Made by a program: the position numbers and the translations under genes. Positions 24,401 to 36,560 of a stretch of 64,000 nucleotides of DNA are shown here, one piece after another. The notes under the pieces are model-generated. The model did no database searches. It was given only the letters and a program-made list of their open reading frames with translations, and was not told the DNA's origin. Numbering within the stretch: position 1 is the stretch's first letter; the number at the start of each line of letters is the position of its first letter. Source of the DNA: Siphonodentalium dalli (Eukaryota > Mollusca > Scaphopoda > Gadilida > Siphonodentaliidae); contig CP136069.1 of assembly GCA_032622095.1 (NCBI GenBank), positions 162,679,043-162,743,042 of the forward strand, written 5' to 3'.

Positions 24401-25480
24401 TAGATTGCAACAACCTGAACCGTGACCTTGTTATAATGTTATTAATCACTTGAAAGAATCACAATTGTGTCAATGAGGTAGTTTTTAAATTGAATCAGTT
24501 TAGCATTTCTTCTTCCAATGCCCGCTTTACCCCAGAATTAGATCAGAACTTCTAAGTAAATTACCCGTAAGCATGATAACAACCGACGTCCTATTGTACG
24601 GATCTCTCGAACTTCCAAACAAATTAAATTCCGAAATATTCTTAACGGTACAGGAGTTTATTTTAGAAAGTGGCCGTTTCTCATAGATCACTTCAGGCAA
24701 AGCGGCTATATTCCATTTGCCCTATGAATTGAACCGCTTTTTCTCCTCCGTGTTTGTGACGCATACGTGCAAGTTATTTCCTCACTGAACGGATGTTGTT
24801 GTGTTGTTTTGTATCTAATGTATGTTGTGTCAAACTTCTCTCTCCTCTCTCTCTCAATCACTCACTCACGCTCTCACTATCTCTCCCATCTCTCTCACCA
24901 TCACCCTCTCCTCATCCTCTCCCTTATATCCCGTATTACAATGTTATACCCATATCTCAATTCTAAATATGTAATAACATTCCAATCAAACAAAAACTAT
25001 GTATCCCATCTGCTTTATCTCAAGTGATATTTCCGTCACACGAGTTAACATTTATTCCATGAGGAGAGGACTTTAAAAAAGAATTTCGCTTGTTGTCCAA
25101 TCCTCTTTCTAAATCTCTATGTATCTATATGTGTATTGTGTTTTGAAAATAGATATTTTTACACCAAATGTATGCACTGTTTTTTGTTTGTCGATTCTTG
25201 GGGTGGAGATGAATATCTGTGTTATTAATATTCCCTTCTGCATATAATATTTGCCCACTCAGACGTTCGTAAACCAGCTTATAATACTGGTGTGGCATAA
25301 CATTCAAATGTAATCATATTCAACTTATAAACCCATCTGTGAAGGCCTTCAAGATGATGCGTTTTTCTTTGAATTGTTAGAAGTTTTAAAAGTAGAACTA
25401 TTTCCTGTGATAATGATTTTCTTTTCTACTTATTCTGAATGATATGGTTAATGTGTTACTCTCAGTGTATTGTTCTAGTT
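24401..25480. other. Intron 5, anonymous part with CT-rich tract
   Basis: No gene. 24838-24925 is a CT-rich low-complexity tract (ctctctcc, ctcactcac words). The reading frames crossing it are compositional artefacts. Confidence 0.55.
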
Positions 25481-25716
25481 TTATGACGCCGTGTCCTTAA
25501 ATTGATAGCTGTAGTATTATGTTGGACTGTGTTGTTACGTTCATTGCTTTAAGTTTTTGTGACAATGTGTGTTATTACATTGATTGTTTTAACTTTGTGT
25601 GACACCAATTGTTATTAAATTGATCACTTTAGTTTTGTGTGAAACTGTGTTATTACATTGATTGCTTTAGTTTTTTGTGACATTGTGTGTTATTACATTG
25701 ATTACTTTATTTTTGT

Positions 25717-25840
25717 ATTCACCCGGCGAGCTGAAGCGAGAATAATCTTACATAATTTAGGCTATTTTTTCAATTCGAACTATTTTTACGGTCAAAAACA
25801 GAACTTAAAAAAATAAAATTGGAAATATAAACATTAATGT
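25717..25840. repeat. Direct repeat A1 inside the minisatellite
   Basis: About 125 bp starting ttcacccggcgagctgaag and ending with an aaaattggaaata segment. A second copy lies at 27344-27466. It interrupts the first minisatellite block. Confidence 0.8.
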
Positions 25841-25945
25841 TATTTTTATGACACTGTGCGGTATTGCATTAATTGCTTTAGTTTTTTGTGATTTGTGACA
25901 CTGCGTTACTACATTGATTGCTTTAGTTGTTTGGGACACTGTGTG

Positions 25946-26319
25946 TTAATGTGATGTGATACAGTCCGGTATGGTGATCCAATAGAATTGGAGAATAATC
26001 TTGCTCAAAGTTGTTCTTTTTACGAATATTAATCCAAATTGCCAACACACACCGTCATTCTGATATATTAATTAAATGCGCTGACTCTGGTTGGCGAAAA
26101 CATTTGCTTGTTTGTCGCCGATTGTTGCGTCCCGAATCCAGATTTAAATATTTACAATAGAGCATAGTTTTGACGATGTTTTCCATTGAGCTGTATGTTC
26201 GATTTCTTTGAAATTGTCGGCGATGTTTGTAGAATGCTACATTCTCCAGGTTGGCATAACGCCTGAATACTAACTTATCAGTTTCACTAACTGTAACAGG
26301 TCCATAATATGTCTTTAAT
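25946..26319. other. Unrelated insert between the minisatellite blocks
   Basis: About 370 bp without the 40-bp repeat. It has an open minus-strand frame (26055-26348) whose end runs into the repeat. I do not recognise the predicted protein. It may be an insertion or the original flank of the array. Confidence 0.4.
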
Positions 26320-27343
26320 ACATTGATTGCTTTAGTTTTTTGTGACACTGTGTGTTATTACATTGATTGCTTTAGTTGTTTGGGACACTGTGTTAAAACA
26401 TTGATCGCTTTAGTCTTTTGTGACATGTGCATTATTATGTTAATTGCAATGGTTGCTTGTGACAGTGCGTTATTACATTGATTGCTTTAGAATGTTGTGG
26501 CACTGTGCGTTATTACATTGTTTAAATTTGTGACACCATGTGTTATTCATTGAGTACTTTAGTTTTGTATGACACCGAGTGTTATTAAATTGATTGCTTT
26601 AGTATTTTGTGACACTGTGCGTTATTACATTGATGGCGTTTGTTTTTTGTGTGACACTGTGCGTTATTAGATTGATTGCTTTAGTTTTATATGACACTGT
26701 GCGTTTTTACATTGATTGCTTAAGTTTTATGAGTCCCTGCGTTATTATATTGATTACGTTAGTTTTTTGTCACACCATGCATTATTACATTGATTGCTTT
26801 AGTTTTATGTGACAATGTGCGTTATTACATTGATTGCTTTAGTTTTGTGTGACACTGTGCGTTATTACATTGATTTCTTTAGTTTTGTGTGACACTGGTC
26901 GTTATTACATTGATTGCTTTAGTTTTGTGTGACACTGTGGGGTGACTGTGCGTTATTACATTGATGGCGTTAGTATTTTGTGCGACACTGTGCGTTATTA
27001 CATTGATTGCTTTAGTTTTATGAGCCCCTACGGACTACATTATTATATTGATTACGTTAGTTTTTTGTGACACCGTGCGTTATTACATTGATTGCTTTAG
27101 TTTTATGTGACACTGTGCGTTATTACATTGATTGTTTTAGTTTTGTGTGACACTGTGCGTTATTACATTGCTTGCTTTAGTTTTATGTGATACTGTGCAT
27201 TATTACATTGATTGTTTTAGTTTTGTGTGACACTGTGCGTTATTGCATTGATTGCTTTAGTGTTGTGTGACACTGTGCGTTGTTACATTGATTGCTTTAG
27301 TTTTTTGTGACTGCGTTATTACATTGACTGCTTCATTTTGTTT

Positions 27344-27466
27344 ATTCACCCGGCGAGCTGAAGTGAAAATAATATTACATAATTTAGGCTACATTGGTGT
27401 CAATTCGAACAATTTTTGCTCTCAGAAGCAGAACTTAAAAAAATAAAATTGGAAATAAAAATTACA
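27344..27466. repeat. Direct repeat A2 after the minisatellite
   Basis: Second copy of the block at 25717-25840, same orientation, with small indels. It directly follows the last 40-bp unit. Confidence 0.8.
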
Positions 27467-29076
27467 TTGCGCTATGTGTATCTGTTGGCTGAACCTTTTG
27501 TATAGAATTGGGGTCTGCAAAAATAATTTAAGAGTATGAGGGACCAGTTAACAGGAATTTTTGCCATTTATATTCTACTAGCAGGTTAGCCCGCCTCTGG
27601 CGGCAATCGTCCGAAATTTTTTGTAATTAATTTTTAAAATTAATTTTTTAATTAAATTTTTGGTTTTTTTAATTTAATTTTTTGTTTTTCAATGAGTTAA
27701 TTAATTTTTTTTTTTTTTCAATTTGACCCGATTTAACCTTGAATTGATCATTTTCAAGGTCAATGTCAGGTTGGGGTCTCAATTTAACCCGTCCATGACA
27801 CTTCCCGTAGGTAGCAAGTTTGAGCTCAATCGGTTCGAGTCTATAAAGGACACACACATATATATCATTTGTGGGTATCCGTTTGAAGGTCAATGACACC
27901 TCGCGCGGAAAAACTGACCCGATAACAATATCCCCCGTTCCTTGGAACCCCTAAGTACGAAATTAAGTACGAAATTTCGCCTCGAGACGGTCAATGGAGC
28001 CGTATTTATACTCGTCGTGTATATAGGCACTCTTTATCAACGACACTGTGGATAGGAACGCTCTTTAACTATCAACGCGATTAACCCCGCAGTGCCGTTT
28101 TTTGTGACAGAGAGTGGAGAACGGGTGCTCTGAGCTTCTCCAAAACGCCGCGCCGTTTTTTTACCCTTAGATGGGAAGTTTGAGCCCGATCGATGCAGCA
28201 GTTTTCGAGTCTATAGAGGACAAATATACGGAAGTCTCAAAATATATATGAGGTTCGACGGAAAATGTGGCTAATTTTAGAACATTTCAGTGTACATTTT
28301 TTGTCTATTACGTGAAATATGTTCAATACTAGATATTGTTGTTTTGTTTTAGCTCAACTTTACTTCGTATGTTCTGAGCTATTGACATGGGTTGGTCGTC
28401 CATGCGTGCATCCAACATTTTCCTTTGGCTTACCCTTCAGTCCACATCTCTCATCCGATCGTCTACAAACATCACATGGGTCACCAGGAGCTTACCATTT
28501 TACAAATTCTGTTAAAAGCGTGGCCGCCAATGGGCCATATTGGATTTCCAATTTGAATCCATCGGCACACTATGCAGCCCACAATTATATCCAAACGTTA
28601 TGTGGAACCTCGGGGTGACTGCTAAATGAGAGCTTGCCATTTTCCGAATTATGTTAAAAACATGGCCGACAGCGACCATACATTCTCTTTGTATGAATAA
28701 ACCATTGATTCATTCTCACAGGTCTGATTCATTCTCAAATATTGACCCGACCTTCTTAAATACCAAGATCTTACTTAAAGGCACACCATTGCTATCATCT
28801 GAAATAAATAATGAAATATTCAGAGCTACGGAATACTTTATTTAAAAAAGCGGTCGTTTCAAACAATACACTAACAATTCAACGGCATAGCACTGATATC
28901 CCATGGAGTTTCCATATCTAGTTTCCATATTTTGTTTCAAAACAACTCATTTTTAAAACAGTTCGTTTCATAAGTTAGTTTCAAAATTATCAAAACAGTG
29001 GTACCGACTTTTATTTCACATACACACTCTTTATATCTCGCTCTACCTTTCTGTCTCGTATTCCTCGTGAATATAC
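27467..29076. other. Intron 5, dispersed repeats
   Basis: About 27580-28250 is a degraded dispersed repeat with poly-T/A stretches and gagtctata-gga-aca blocks (27835 and 28205). About 28340-28870 belongs to a dispersed family that starts with tagctcaactt and repeats phrases like tggccgccaatgggccatattgg. The same family recurs at 34137-34900 and 50700-51390. No gene is supported. Confidence 0.6.
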
Positions 29077-29452
29077 TGTAACACTGTTATGTTACACATC
29101 GTATATAAGGTTAATTTGGAAGTCAATACCCTAGCTAAAATGTCCATATTTTATGCATGGGAAACTGATCCGGGAAGCAATGGCCTGTGCTATTTCTCCA
29201 TGGGCCAGTAGTCCCATAAAGAATATCTTATATTAACCTGTTGGACAGGCCAATGCGTGTACCAATCAGATTGTTACACATCTGTTAGGTGTGGCTTCCA
29301 GATTCTCATATATACTTGTTTCAGCCAAGACTGAGAACACTCTTGTTTCTGAACGCACTCTTGCTTTGAACGTGTAGTGCGAGAAGATGTTGTTGTATTA
29401 TTCTCCGTGACCTCCTGATGTGAACCTGTATATATTTGTATAAATAAATCTC
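29077..29452 (+). repeat. Left LTR of the Gag-Pol-less element
   Basis: About 376 bp, close to 33428-33805: shared ggtaatttgg-like start, cctgttggacaggccaat, ggtgtggcttccagatt, gaacgcactcttgctttga and the aataaa end. Strand is given from the position of the purine tract and aataaa. Confidence 0.8.
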
Positions 29453-30011
29453 ATCGACATGTCTGGGAATTGCCAACTTAATGTTAAAGAACCTGGAACC
29501 AGCCCTAGAGTCCATATAAGGTATACTTAGAAATTACTGATGTGTCAGTGTTTCTATGTCGGGTTGTTGTTTAAAAAATTGTTGCATCAATTTGAACCCC
29601 TCAGACATTAGGTAGAATTATCTTTGGCTTAAAATTGTTGCGTCAATTTTTCCATATTAGGTATGCTTGAAGATTACTGTTGTGTCAGGTTTCTATCTCG
29701 AGTTGTTTCAAAAATTGTTGCGTCAATTTGAAATAAATGATATCTGGTCAAATTGTTGTGTAAATTGGCCATTAATATTAAATCTGACAAATTATGCATG
29801 ATATAGATATTGTGAAGAAGAAAATTCTCACATCGAGTAATCTGTCGATTATATTAGTTTTTAATTGAACAATATATGGGTAAACCAAAAAGTTGTTCAG
29901 AGAATACACAGTTATAGTTTAAATTGTTGCGTCAATTTTTCCATATAAGGATTTCAAAAATCGTTGCATTGATTTGAAATAAAGAGTGTTTGTTTTTCGA
30001 GGTTTTATTTA

Positions 30012-30157
30012 GGAGATAAACATACCCTGTTGAGTTGTACATTCTGGGATTCGAGCATGAAAACAGTTTGTGAACGAGCCGGCTTGCCGGCGAGTTCACA
30101 AACTGTTTTCATGATCGAATCCCAGAATGTACAACGAAACAGGGTATTATTATCTCC
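30012..30157. repeat. Strong palindrome, 146 bp
   Basis: Arms of about 65 bp: ggagataaacataccctgtt at the left is mirrored by aacagggtattattatctcc at the right, and attctgggattcgagcatg / catgatcgaatcccagaat inside. The centre is gagccggcttgccggcgag. Mismatches are few. This is a hairpin-type mobile element or a young inverted duplication. Confidence 0.85.
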
Positions 30158-30339
30158 ATTGTAATTCAATCTCGCAAGGAATTTGCTAAAAAACTGTATA
30201 AAAAGTATCATTTAGTCATTTTCATGACACGAATCGAGACTTTCATTTCGCCGTTGTCACCGTGCATAAATCTTGGGTTTGTTCTATGCGTTACTCGGAA
30301 CAGTGCTCCGTAACCATTTCCTGTGGGGCGGGTTGACTC

Positions 30340-30530
30340 GTTTCGCTACTCCGTTCTGCGTCGATAAAATTGTACCGTGCGACATTCAGATTTGATGCAC
30401 GCTGAAGCGGCCGATGAACGGTATCTACATACAACAACGCGCGTGTTTGTTCGTTTCGCTACTCGTTCTGCGCCGATGCAATTTGATCGTGCTACATTCA
30501 GATTTGATGCATGCTGAAGCGGCCGATGTC
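30340..30530. repeat. Tandem duplication, 112-bp period
   Basis: Two copies of a block of about 78 bp, from tcgtttcgctactc to agcggccgatg, at about 30340-30417 and 30452-30530. The GC content is higher than the surroundings. Confidence 0.75.
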
Positions 30531-32889
30531 GGTGAATCGAAAACGAAAGTTAGCCGCTCTCGGCCAATCAGAATGCTAGTTTTTAGTGACAAATACTCAA
30601 TTGAATTACAATGTTACTTGTACGCTTGGTGTGAATAGTCTAATTGAACAAAATGTGTGTAAAGCAAAATTTGTTCAGGGAATATACAGTTATAGTTTAA
30701 ATTGTTGCGTCAATTTTCTATATAAGGTATGCTTAAAAATTACTGTTGTATCAGAGTTTTCTATGTCAAGTTGTTGTTTCAAAAATCGTTGCGTCGATTT
30801 GAAATAAAGAGTGTTTTGTTTTCGAGGTATTATTAGTTACATGGACGCTGGTCTAAATTTTTGTGCAAATTGGCCGTAACTATAGAAATTAAAAAATGTT
30901 CTCAGCTATAAGAAATAATCACTGGAATAAAATTTGTGTCCATCGCTATATGGTTTTCTATAAATTGGAGTTAGTTGAAAATTTACAGATACAGAAATTT
31001 GGCACAAGTCATGGTTATGTAATTTAGAGAGTATCATTGAAGCCTATTATGGTATATATAGTAGGATTTTGTCAAAAACAAAAATGTTCTTGGAAATTCT
31101 GGTTGAACATGTATTAAATTGTTACACCATTATGCAGGTTATATAGGTACGAAAAATTTACTGCTGAATTTAGGATATTTTCAAGTTATTCAGTATGATT
31201 TTAGCGAGTTCTGGGTTGGCACGAATTATGATTGGGAATTTTGTTGAAATTGTTCTGTCAGTGAATTAAGATTAGTTTTATTGTACTCGGATCATCTATT
31301 TGAAAACATTAGTTATTTATGACAATTTGTCAAGAGACTGGTTGCGCCCAGAGAAATATATGCTTAAAAAGAAATTAGTTGAATTAATTCGAGAAACTTA
31401 AAATTCAATAAATTATAGTTCAGATGCAGACACATGAAGTATTCGAAACAATTGTTGAAGAATGTTCAGATTAGCCAAATGGTTCCAATGTGTTGCAAGA
31501 ATATCTACATGGATAGTTGGTGGTAATTTGTGTCGCCACACGCCCGGATTCGGTTGAAATGTTGAAAACAAAATATATCGATGGATATGTAACCACAAGA
31601 AAAGAATGGATAGAAAATTTATGGTGCCATGATAAAATCTGTTCCGGGTATTCTGATTGTCTGTAAGTAATAAACCAGGCTAACATACTACCAGTATGTC
31701 TAAAATGTCAGAATACATGGAATAGAATAGAATAGAAGAAGAAAAAAGGGAACTTACCTTTAACAGAATTTTAATGGATCCGAAAATAATCCTATTAATT
31801 CCATGGAAGATATACTGTTTAAAGACACAATTTGAACCATGGCTATGTTGAGAACATTATCATTGAAAAATATATCCGTCCTACAGAAAATTCACAACTG
31901 GCTGCATAGCCCATCAAACTCAAATGACAAAATGAGGCAATTACTGAAATACATGCATTTAGTCAAAACCTAATGAAACAGTGCCCCCAGGTTGTCAATT
32001 ATGCAAACTGGCCAAACTGTCCACCCGAGTGGAGTCGGTCAGGCGAACAATTTAAATAAATGTCCACGCGTGTGTGGGTGTATTTGAAAAGCTGACTGCT
32101 TTGTAAAATTTCATAAATATCACGTATAAATTAAGTATTGTTCACCGTATCGAGAATTCATATTGTGAGAGGAACAGGGGACATATGAATTAGAAATTAG
32201 CTTACACATCTTGTTTAACAGTTGACTGATGTTAGCAAAATAAAATTCATATTGTAACCAAACTATTGATTTTAAGTTAAAGAGACATGTCGCAATGAAA
32301 TGGGAATGATATTTTATTTTAATAGTGATCGATATATATTTAGTTATATGTGAACCAAACCAATAAGCCAAGCAAATTGTCTCAGGGTTGTACATTTTAT
32401 TTCGTTGTTTCACAAGGAATAAATATATATATATAATCTATGGCATTTATATAAAATGTCCTTGGTGTGGGATTTGTTTATGTTACATGATAGTTGTTGG
32501 AATTACTGGCTGACAAGCTATAGTTAACTCCATGGGTATATACCCAATACAGGGTAGGTGATTCGGTAGTCGATATATAATGACTCGATACCCACAGGTT
32601 ATGTTTAAATTGGCGTTCCGATTCATGGATAGTGATTTTTACACGACGGCGTGATTCAACACGCCGGTGCCAAGGATTTTGTAAAATTTTAGTTTATAGA
32701 GTATTGGTACATGCTGGTATATATAGGGCCTTTAAGCCCAATTAAAATGTTAATCGGTTATATGGTCATTTCAAGGTTGAAATCGTGTTCTACACGTATA
32801 AGCGTGATTTTACGCGCTGATGACATTAACCATACTTAATTCATTTCAGTTCTTACATAACGTATGGAGTCCTATACACTAGACAGTAC

Positions 32890-33093
32890 TATACTGATCC
32901 TTAACAAAATAATGCCCGAATTCAAGATAAAGTTGAAAATTATTCAACTTTCGTATCGAAACAAGGCAATTATAACACACGACAGGAAGTCATACCCTGG
33001 ATATTAAACCATATTGATCCTTCACCAAATTTTGCCCGAATTCAAGGTCAAGTTGAAATTTATCTCAATTTTCATACCGAAACAAGGCGATTA
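32890..33093. repeat. Tandem duplication, about 120-bp period
   Basis: Two copies with tgatcctt-accaaa, tgcccgaattcaag and cgaaacaaggc-attat blocks at about 32890-32972 and 33010-33093, inside the LTR-like element. Confidence 0.75.
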
Positions 33094-33427
33094 TTTGAGA
33101 CATGGATAGGACGCATGGATCGACCAGGATCGCACTGTCGTTCTCCGACGTTGGATCTGGATCAACCAAGTATTCAGAATCTAGGTAGGACTGACTCTGC
33201 AGAATCAAAAGCTTATTCTAGGATTATGAAATTCCTCTGTTTCGGAACAATTCCTGTTATTGACGATTTCGCTCGAGTAATGAACCCTCGGATTATGACA
33301 TTCCTGTCTTAGGAACTTTGTGTTATTGTGTTAAATGTATATTCCAAATGGGAGGGTTTGGATCTCTCACGGAATCATCAAGTATTTTGTCTTAGGACAA
33401 AAATCTTGAAAAAGATGATGAGAGTTA

Positions 33428-33805
33428 TGTAACACTTTTGTCTGTTACACGGCGTATATAAGGTTAATTTGGAAGTCAATACCCTAGCTAAAATGTCCAT
33501 ATTGTATGCATGGGAAACTGATCCAGGAAGCAATGGCCTGTGCTATTTCTTCATGCGCTAGTAGTCCCATAAAGAATATCTTATATTAACCTGTTGGACA
33601 GGCCAATACGTGTACCAATCAGATTGTTACACATCTGTTAGGTGTGGCTTCCAGATTATCATGTATACTTGTTTCAGCCAAGACTGAGAAGACTTTTGTT
33701 TCTGAACGCACTCTTGCTTTGAACATGTAGCGCGAGAAGATGTTGTTGTATTATTCTCCGTGACCGCCTGATATGAACATGTATATAGTTGTATAAATAA
33801 ATCTC
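33428..33805 (+). repeat. Right LTR of the Gag-Pol-less element
   Basis: Partner of 29077-29452, immediately downstream of the purine-rich tract. A few substitutions separate the two copies, so this insertion looks younger than the Gypsy element. Confidence 0.8.
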
Positions 33806-35174
33806 TAGAGTGGTACAATACCCCCTCTCCTTATTACATTCCTAAGCTTACTTATCCTTTCAACTCATATCGTAAACGCATCTGTAGATCATAATATTAA
33901 TATACCATCATTTCTTAAACCTATTGTTTCTCGAACTCGGCCACTTGCCATTCGCGCTTTCTTTATTTATACAATCTTTCTACTTGTCTGAGGAGATAGC
34001 TCAACAAAAGCAGATATTTGCTTGCTGCTAGATCCTCCTCCCCTTTTCTATTCTACTCATGTTTCATCATCAAAATGTTGTTCATCATAAATGTAATATT
34101 AATTGGGGCAAATAAATATTGTTTAAATCAAGAAACCTAGGAGCAACCTACAGGTCACATCGCTCATCCGCTCATCACCGAATTTCATATGAATCTTCGG
34201 AGAGAACTCTAGATGGGAGCTTACCATTTTACATTTTACTCTGTGTTTTACTAAATCCTTCATAGGGCCTTGCGAATCGGGCATTTTCGTTTCGAATCGA
34301 ATCTCGAATTGAATCAGCCAAATGATTCCGAATCGCATCGAATCTCGAATCGTACCATTACATCAGTCGTATCAATAGTGAAGATGTAGATATCACTTTA
34401 CTGAGTGCATAAATTTACTAACTTCGTTATGTGATCGTGGGTATAAATTGTATATATTATCCATAAATGGATCAAATTCGCATTTAACCAATTATGTGCG
34501 CAATCTTTGACTATGTCTGCTATATAATATCGAAATGTTACCATAAGCAATAATGAAGTCATGCAGCTGAAGTTCGAAACGGTATCATAAACTATCTTCG
34601 CGAAAAAGCAATATTGTCCATTGCTGTAATGAGAATACAACTGGTGCCAGTGATTCGATACAATTCGAATATGGACAGCCGATTTTGAATCGAATCTAAT
34701 CAGACGAAAGACTCCGAATCGCATTGAATCGAATCGATTCGCAGGGCCCTATTCCTTCAGCACACCTATTTTTTCATTCGATCGTCACCAAACTTCATAT
34801 GGATCTTTGGAGTGACCTCTAGATGGGAGCTTATTTTACCGCATTCTGTTAAAACATGGCCGTCAGTGGCCATATTGGGTTTTACTCTTTGTATGGGTAA
34901 ATCCGCTGTGTATTTACATGTACATGTAGTATTACATAGACGTACGACATTTCTGCATTCCCAGTCGCCCCATTAACTGACAATAGCCCTATCCAAGTTG
35001 AGCTTCAGTGTCATTGACACTTTCCTTTTGTAATTATTATTGAAACATGCATCGAAAAGGAGTTTCAATGAAATGTTATGGTTGGAAGTGATGCCAGGAA
35101 GAGATAGAGCATCTTTAATGTTTCATGTTCGAAAAAGTTTTCAGGGATTTTGATTAGTTAATTTTGTCATACAG
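33806..35174. other. Intron 5, end, with dispersed repeat and MITE
   Basis: About 34137-34262 and 34752-34900 belong to the tagctcaactt-type dispersed family and are one copy interrupted by the hAT-like MITE. The remainder up to exon 6 has no recognised feature. Confidence 0.6.
34263..34751. mobile_element. hAT-like MITE, 489 bp
   Basis: Terminal inverted repeats TAGGGCCTTGCGAATCG and CGATTCGCAGGGCCCTA. It is flanked by 8-bp sequences atccttca (34255-34262) and ttccttca (34752-34759), matching at seven of eight bases, as expected for a hAT target duplication. The ends are rich in GAATCG words. No transposase. It interrupts an older dispersed repeat. Confidence 0.8.
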
Positions 35175-35382
35175 GATCGACAAATCCCGGGAGGATTTAT
35201 ATCCCCAGTGAATTCTACTACTTCGATGGAGACTGTTCAACTACAGCACAGGATCAGATTAGATCTAACTTCATAACGATTTTTCAGAGCAGTTTATTCA
35301 GTAGCCAATGCACAGCTTCATGCAGGGCTGACAATGTTGCAGTGCGATGTGGGGATGTTGGGAGTAGGAAGAAACGGGCAAT
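35175..35382 (+). CDS. Exon 6: unclassified cysteine domain, RKKR motif
   Basis: A 208-bp exon, phase 1 at the start and phase 2 at the end, between catacag and gtatgt. It encodes about 69 residues: RSTNPGRIYIPSEFYYFDG, then DCSTTAQDQIRSNF, QSSLFSSQCTASC, NVAVRCGDVG and finally GSRKKRAI across the junction. Four cysteines. The phase-2 end is unique here and pairs exactly with the phase-2 start of exon 7, which fixes the donor. I do not recognise a named domain. Its place between sushi and ephrin-like modules recalls an unnamed spacer region of polydom-like proteins. RKKR fits a furin-type cleavage site. Confidence 0.82.
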
Positions 35383-36252
35383 GTATGTATAGCCTGACAA
35401 GGCTTCCATAGAAAGCTAATGACGAAATATTTATCACATAACATTAAATGTATCTATATGCAGGAACGAGACTAGGGGGGGGGTTGGAGATGTCCAGATG
35501 CATTTCATCCTTTGAAGACTAAAATTGGTAACATCATTTCAAAGTTAAACCCACACAACTAGCCGGTTAATTCCTACCCCACTGGTATATGGTTGGAAAC
35601 TTTCCAACTGATGACCATTTCAGACTACAATTTTGACTAAAAGTAGGAATGTATTCAACTCTAGGTCGATAAACAACATATTTCACACTAAATATTGGGA
35701 GGGGATAAAGCCTCTCTATACAATAAATACACGTTGATGGGTAGTTATCACATTAGGAGGGATGTAATAAAAGCAGACAAGAGACAGACCAATGGATAAT
35801 ACAAGATTTCATATTCATTGGTGGGAAATGTTAAGATAATAAGTTGAAAATTTGAACCGAAGTTAGTTGCCTAATACACCCCAACCCCTTATCACCATGT
35901 TCCTGGTATATGGAATGGATTTAGGTAATTTAGGTGGATTTAAGCGTAATTCCACTGGTGTATGTAAACGAATCCTGGACTGACCTTGCGATGGATTTGA
36001 CATTTTAGACTTTACAATCAAGGTTGTGGTATTGAGTCTAGCACACGATAAAAGCATATAATCAGACGATTTTGAATTAATTTAACAACATATGTTGGCA
36101 CTATACGGTATACATCTGACATAATCATGGAATATGATTGCAACCCATGTCGCCAGTGTTCGTGTGCCGGGGACATTCGGACAATTTGCCCGAAAACATG
36201 AAATCGGCCAAAAATTATTGCCAAATGCCCAAATTAATGGACCATTGAAATT
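35383..36252. other. Intron 6, first part
   Basis: Nothing recognised in about 870 bases. Confidence 0.5.
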
Positions 36253-36560
36253 TTCTGTGCATAATGGTAAGCATATCTATTTACGCTGTTGAGACATGCA
36301 CTGCATAATGGTAAGCTCTTCCCTTTACGCTGTTGAGACATTCAGTGCACAATGGTAATCAACTCCTTCTATGCTGTTGAGACACGCAGTGCACAATGGT
36401 AAGCATCTTCATTTAAGCTGTTGAGACATGCAGTGCACAATGGTAAGCAATTCCCTTTATGCTGTTGAGATATGTAGTGCACAATGGTAATCACCTCCCT
36501 CTATGCTGTTGAGACTTGCAGTGCACAATGGTAAGCAATTCATTTTACGCTGTTGAGAAT
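36253..36560. repeat. 44-bp minisatellite, about seven copies
   Basis: Units contain gcacaatggtaagca, a variable ttccctttatg segment and ctgttgagacatgcagt. Successive ctgttgaga landmarks at 36286 and 36330 give the 44-bp period. Copies are 80-90 per cent alike by eye. This is not a CRISPR array: there are no spacers. Confidence 0.92.

Larger units (their letters stand above)
25481..27338. repeat. 40-bp minisatellite, two blocks
   Basis: Tandem repeats with a consensus of about 40 bp containing gttattacattgattgc, tttagttttgtg and tgacactgtgc. A looser block runs about 25481-25945. The main block, about 25 units, runs about 26320-27338. Copies vary by substitutions and by loss of part of the unit. 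Translation gives repetitive frames such as the one at 26609-26812, which I do not regard as coding. Confidence 0.93.
29520..30840. repeat. Internal 85-bp repeats of the LTR-like element
   Basis: Four partial copies of a unit containing aggtatgcttgaa-like, ttactgttgtgtcag, gttgtttcaaaaattgttg and cgtcaatttgaaataaa, at about 29520-29600, 29660-29740, 29938-30000 and 30720-30835. The third is interrupted by the sequence that carries the 30012-30157 palindrome. Confidence 0.65.
29077..33805. mobile_element. LTR-like element without Gag-Pol, 4.7 kb
   Basis: Direct terminal repeats of about 376-378 bp at 29077-29452 and 33428-33805, both starting TGTAACACT. The tract gaaaaagatgatgagag sits directly before the second repeat, as a polypurine tract would. 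Each repeat ends near an aataaa (tataaataaatctc). The 3.97-kb interior has no Gag or Pol domains but several internal repeats (85-bp and 120-bp units). This fits a non-autonomous LTR element (LARD type). I cannot fix the exact LTR 3' boundary. A possible ATAC target duplication exists only if the repeats end at aca a few bases further on. Confidence 0.7.

Noticed and set aside
26609-26812. Repetitive protein encoded by the 40-bp minisatellite
   Set aside because: A 40-bp unit cannot hold one frame across copies, and the open frame is short and broken.
36253-36560. Possible CRISPR-like array
   Set aside because: Units are contiguous 44-bp repeats without unique spacers, in a eukaryotic intron.
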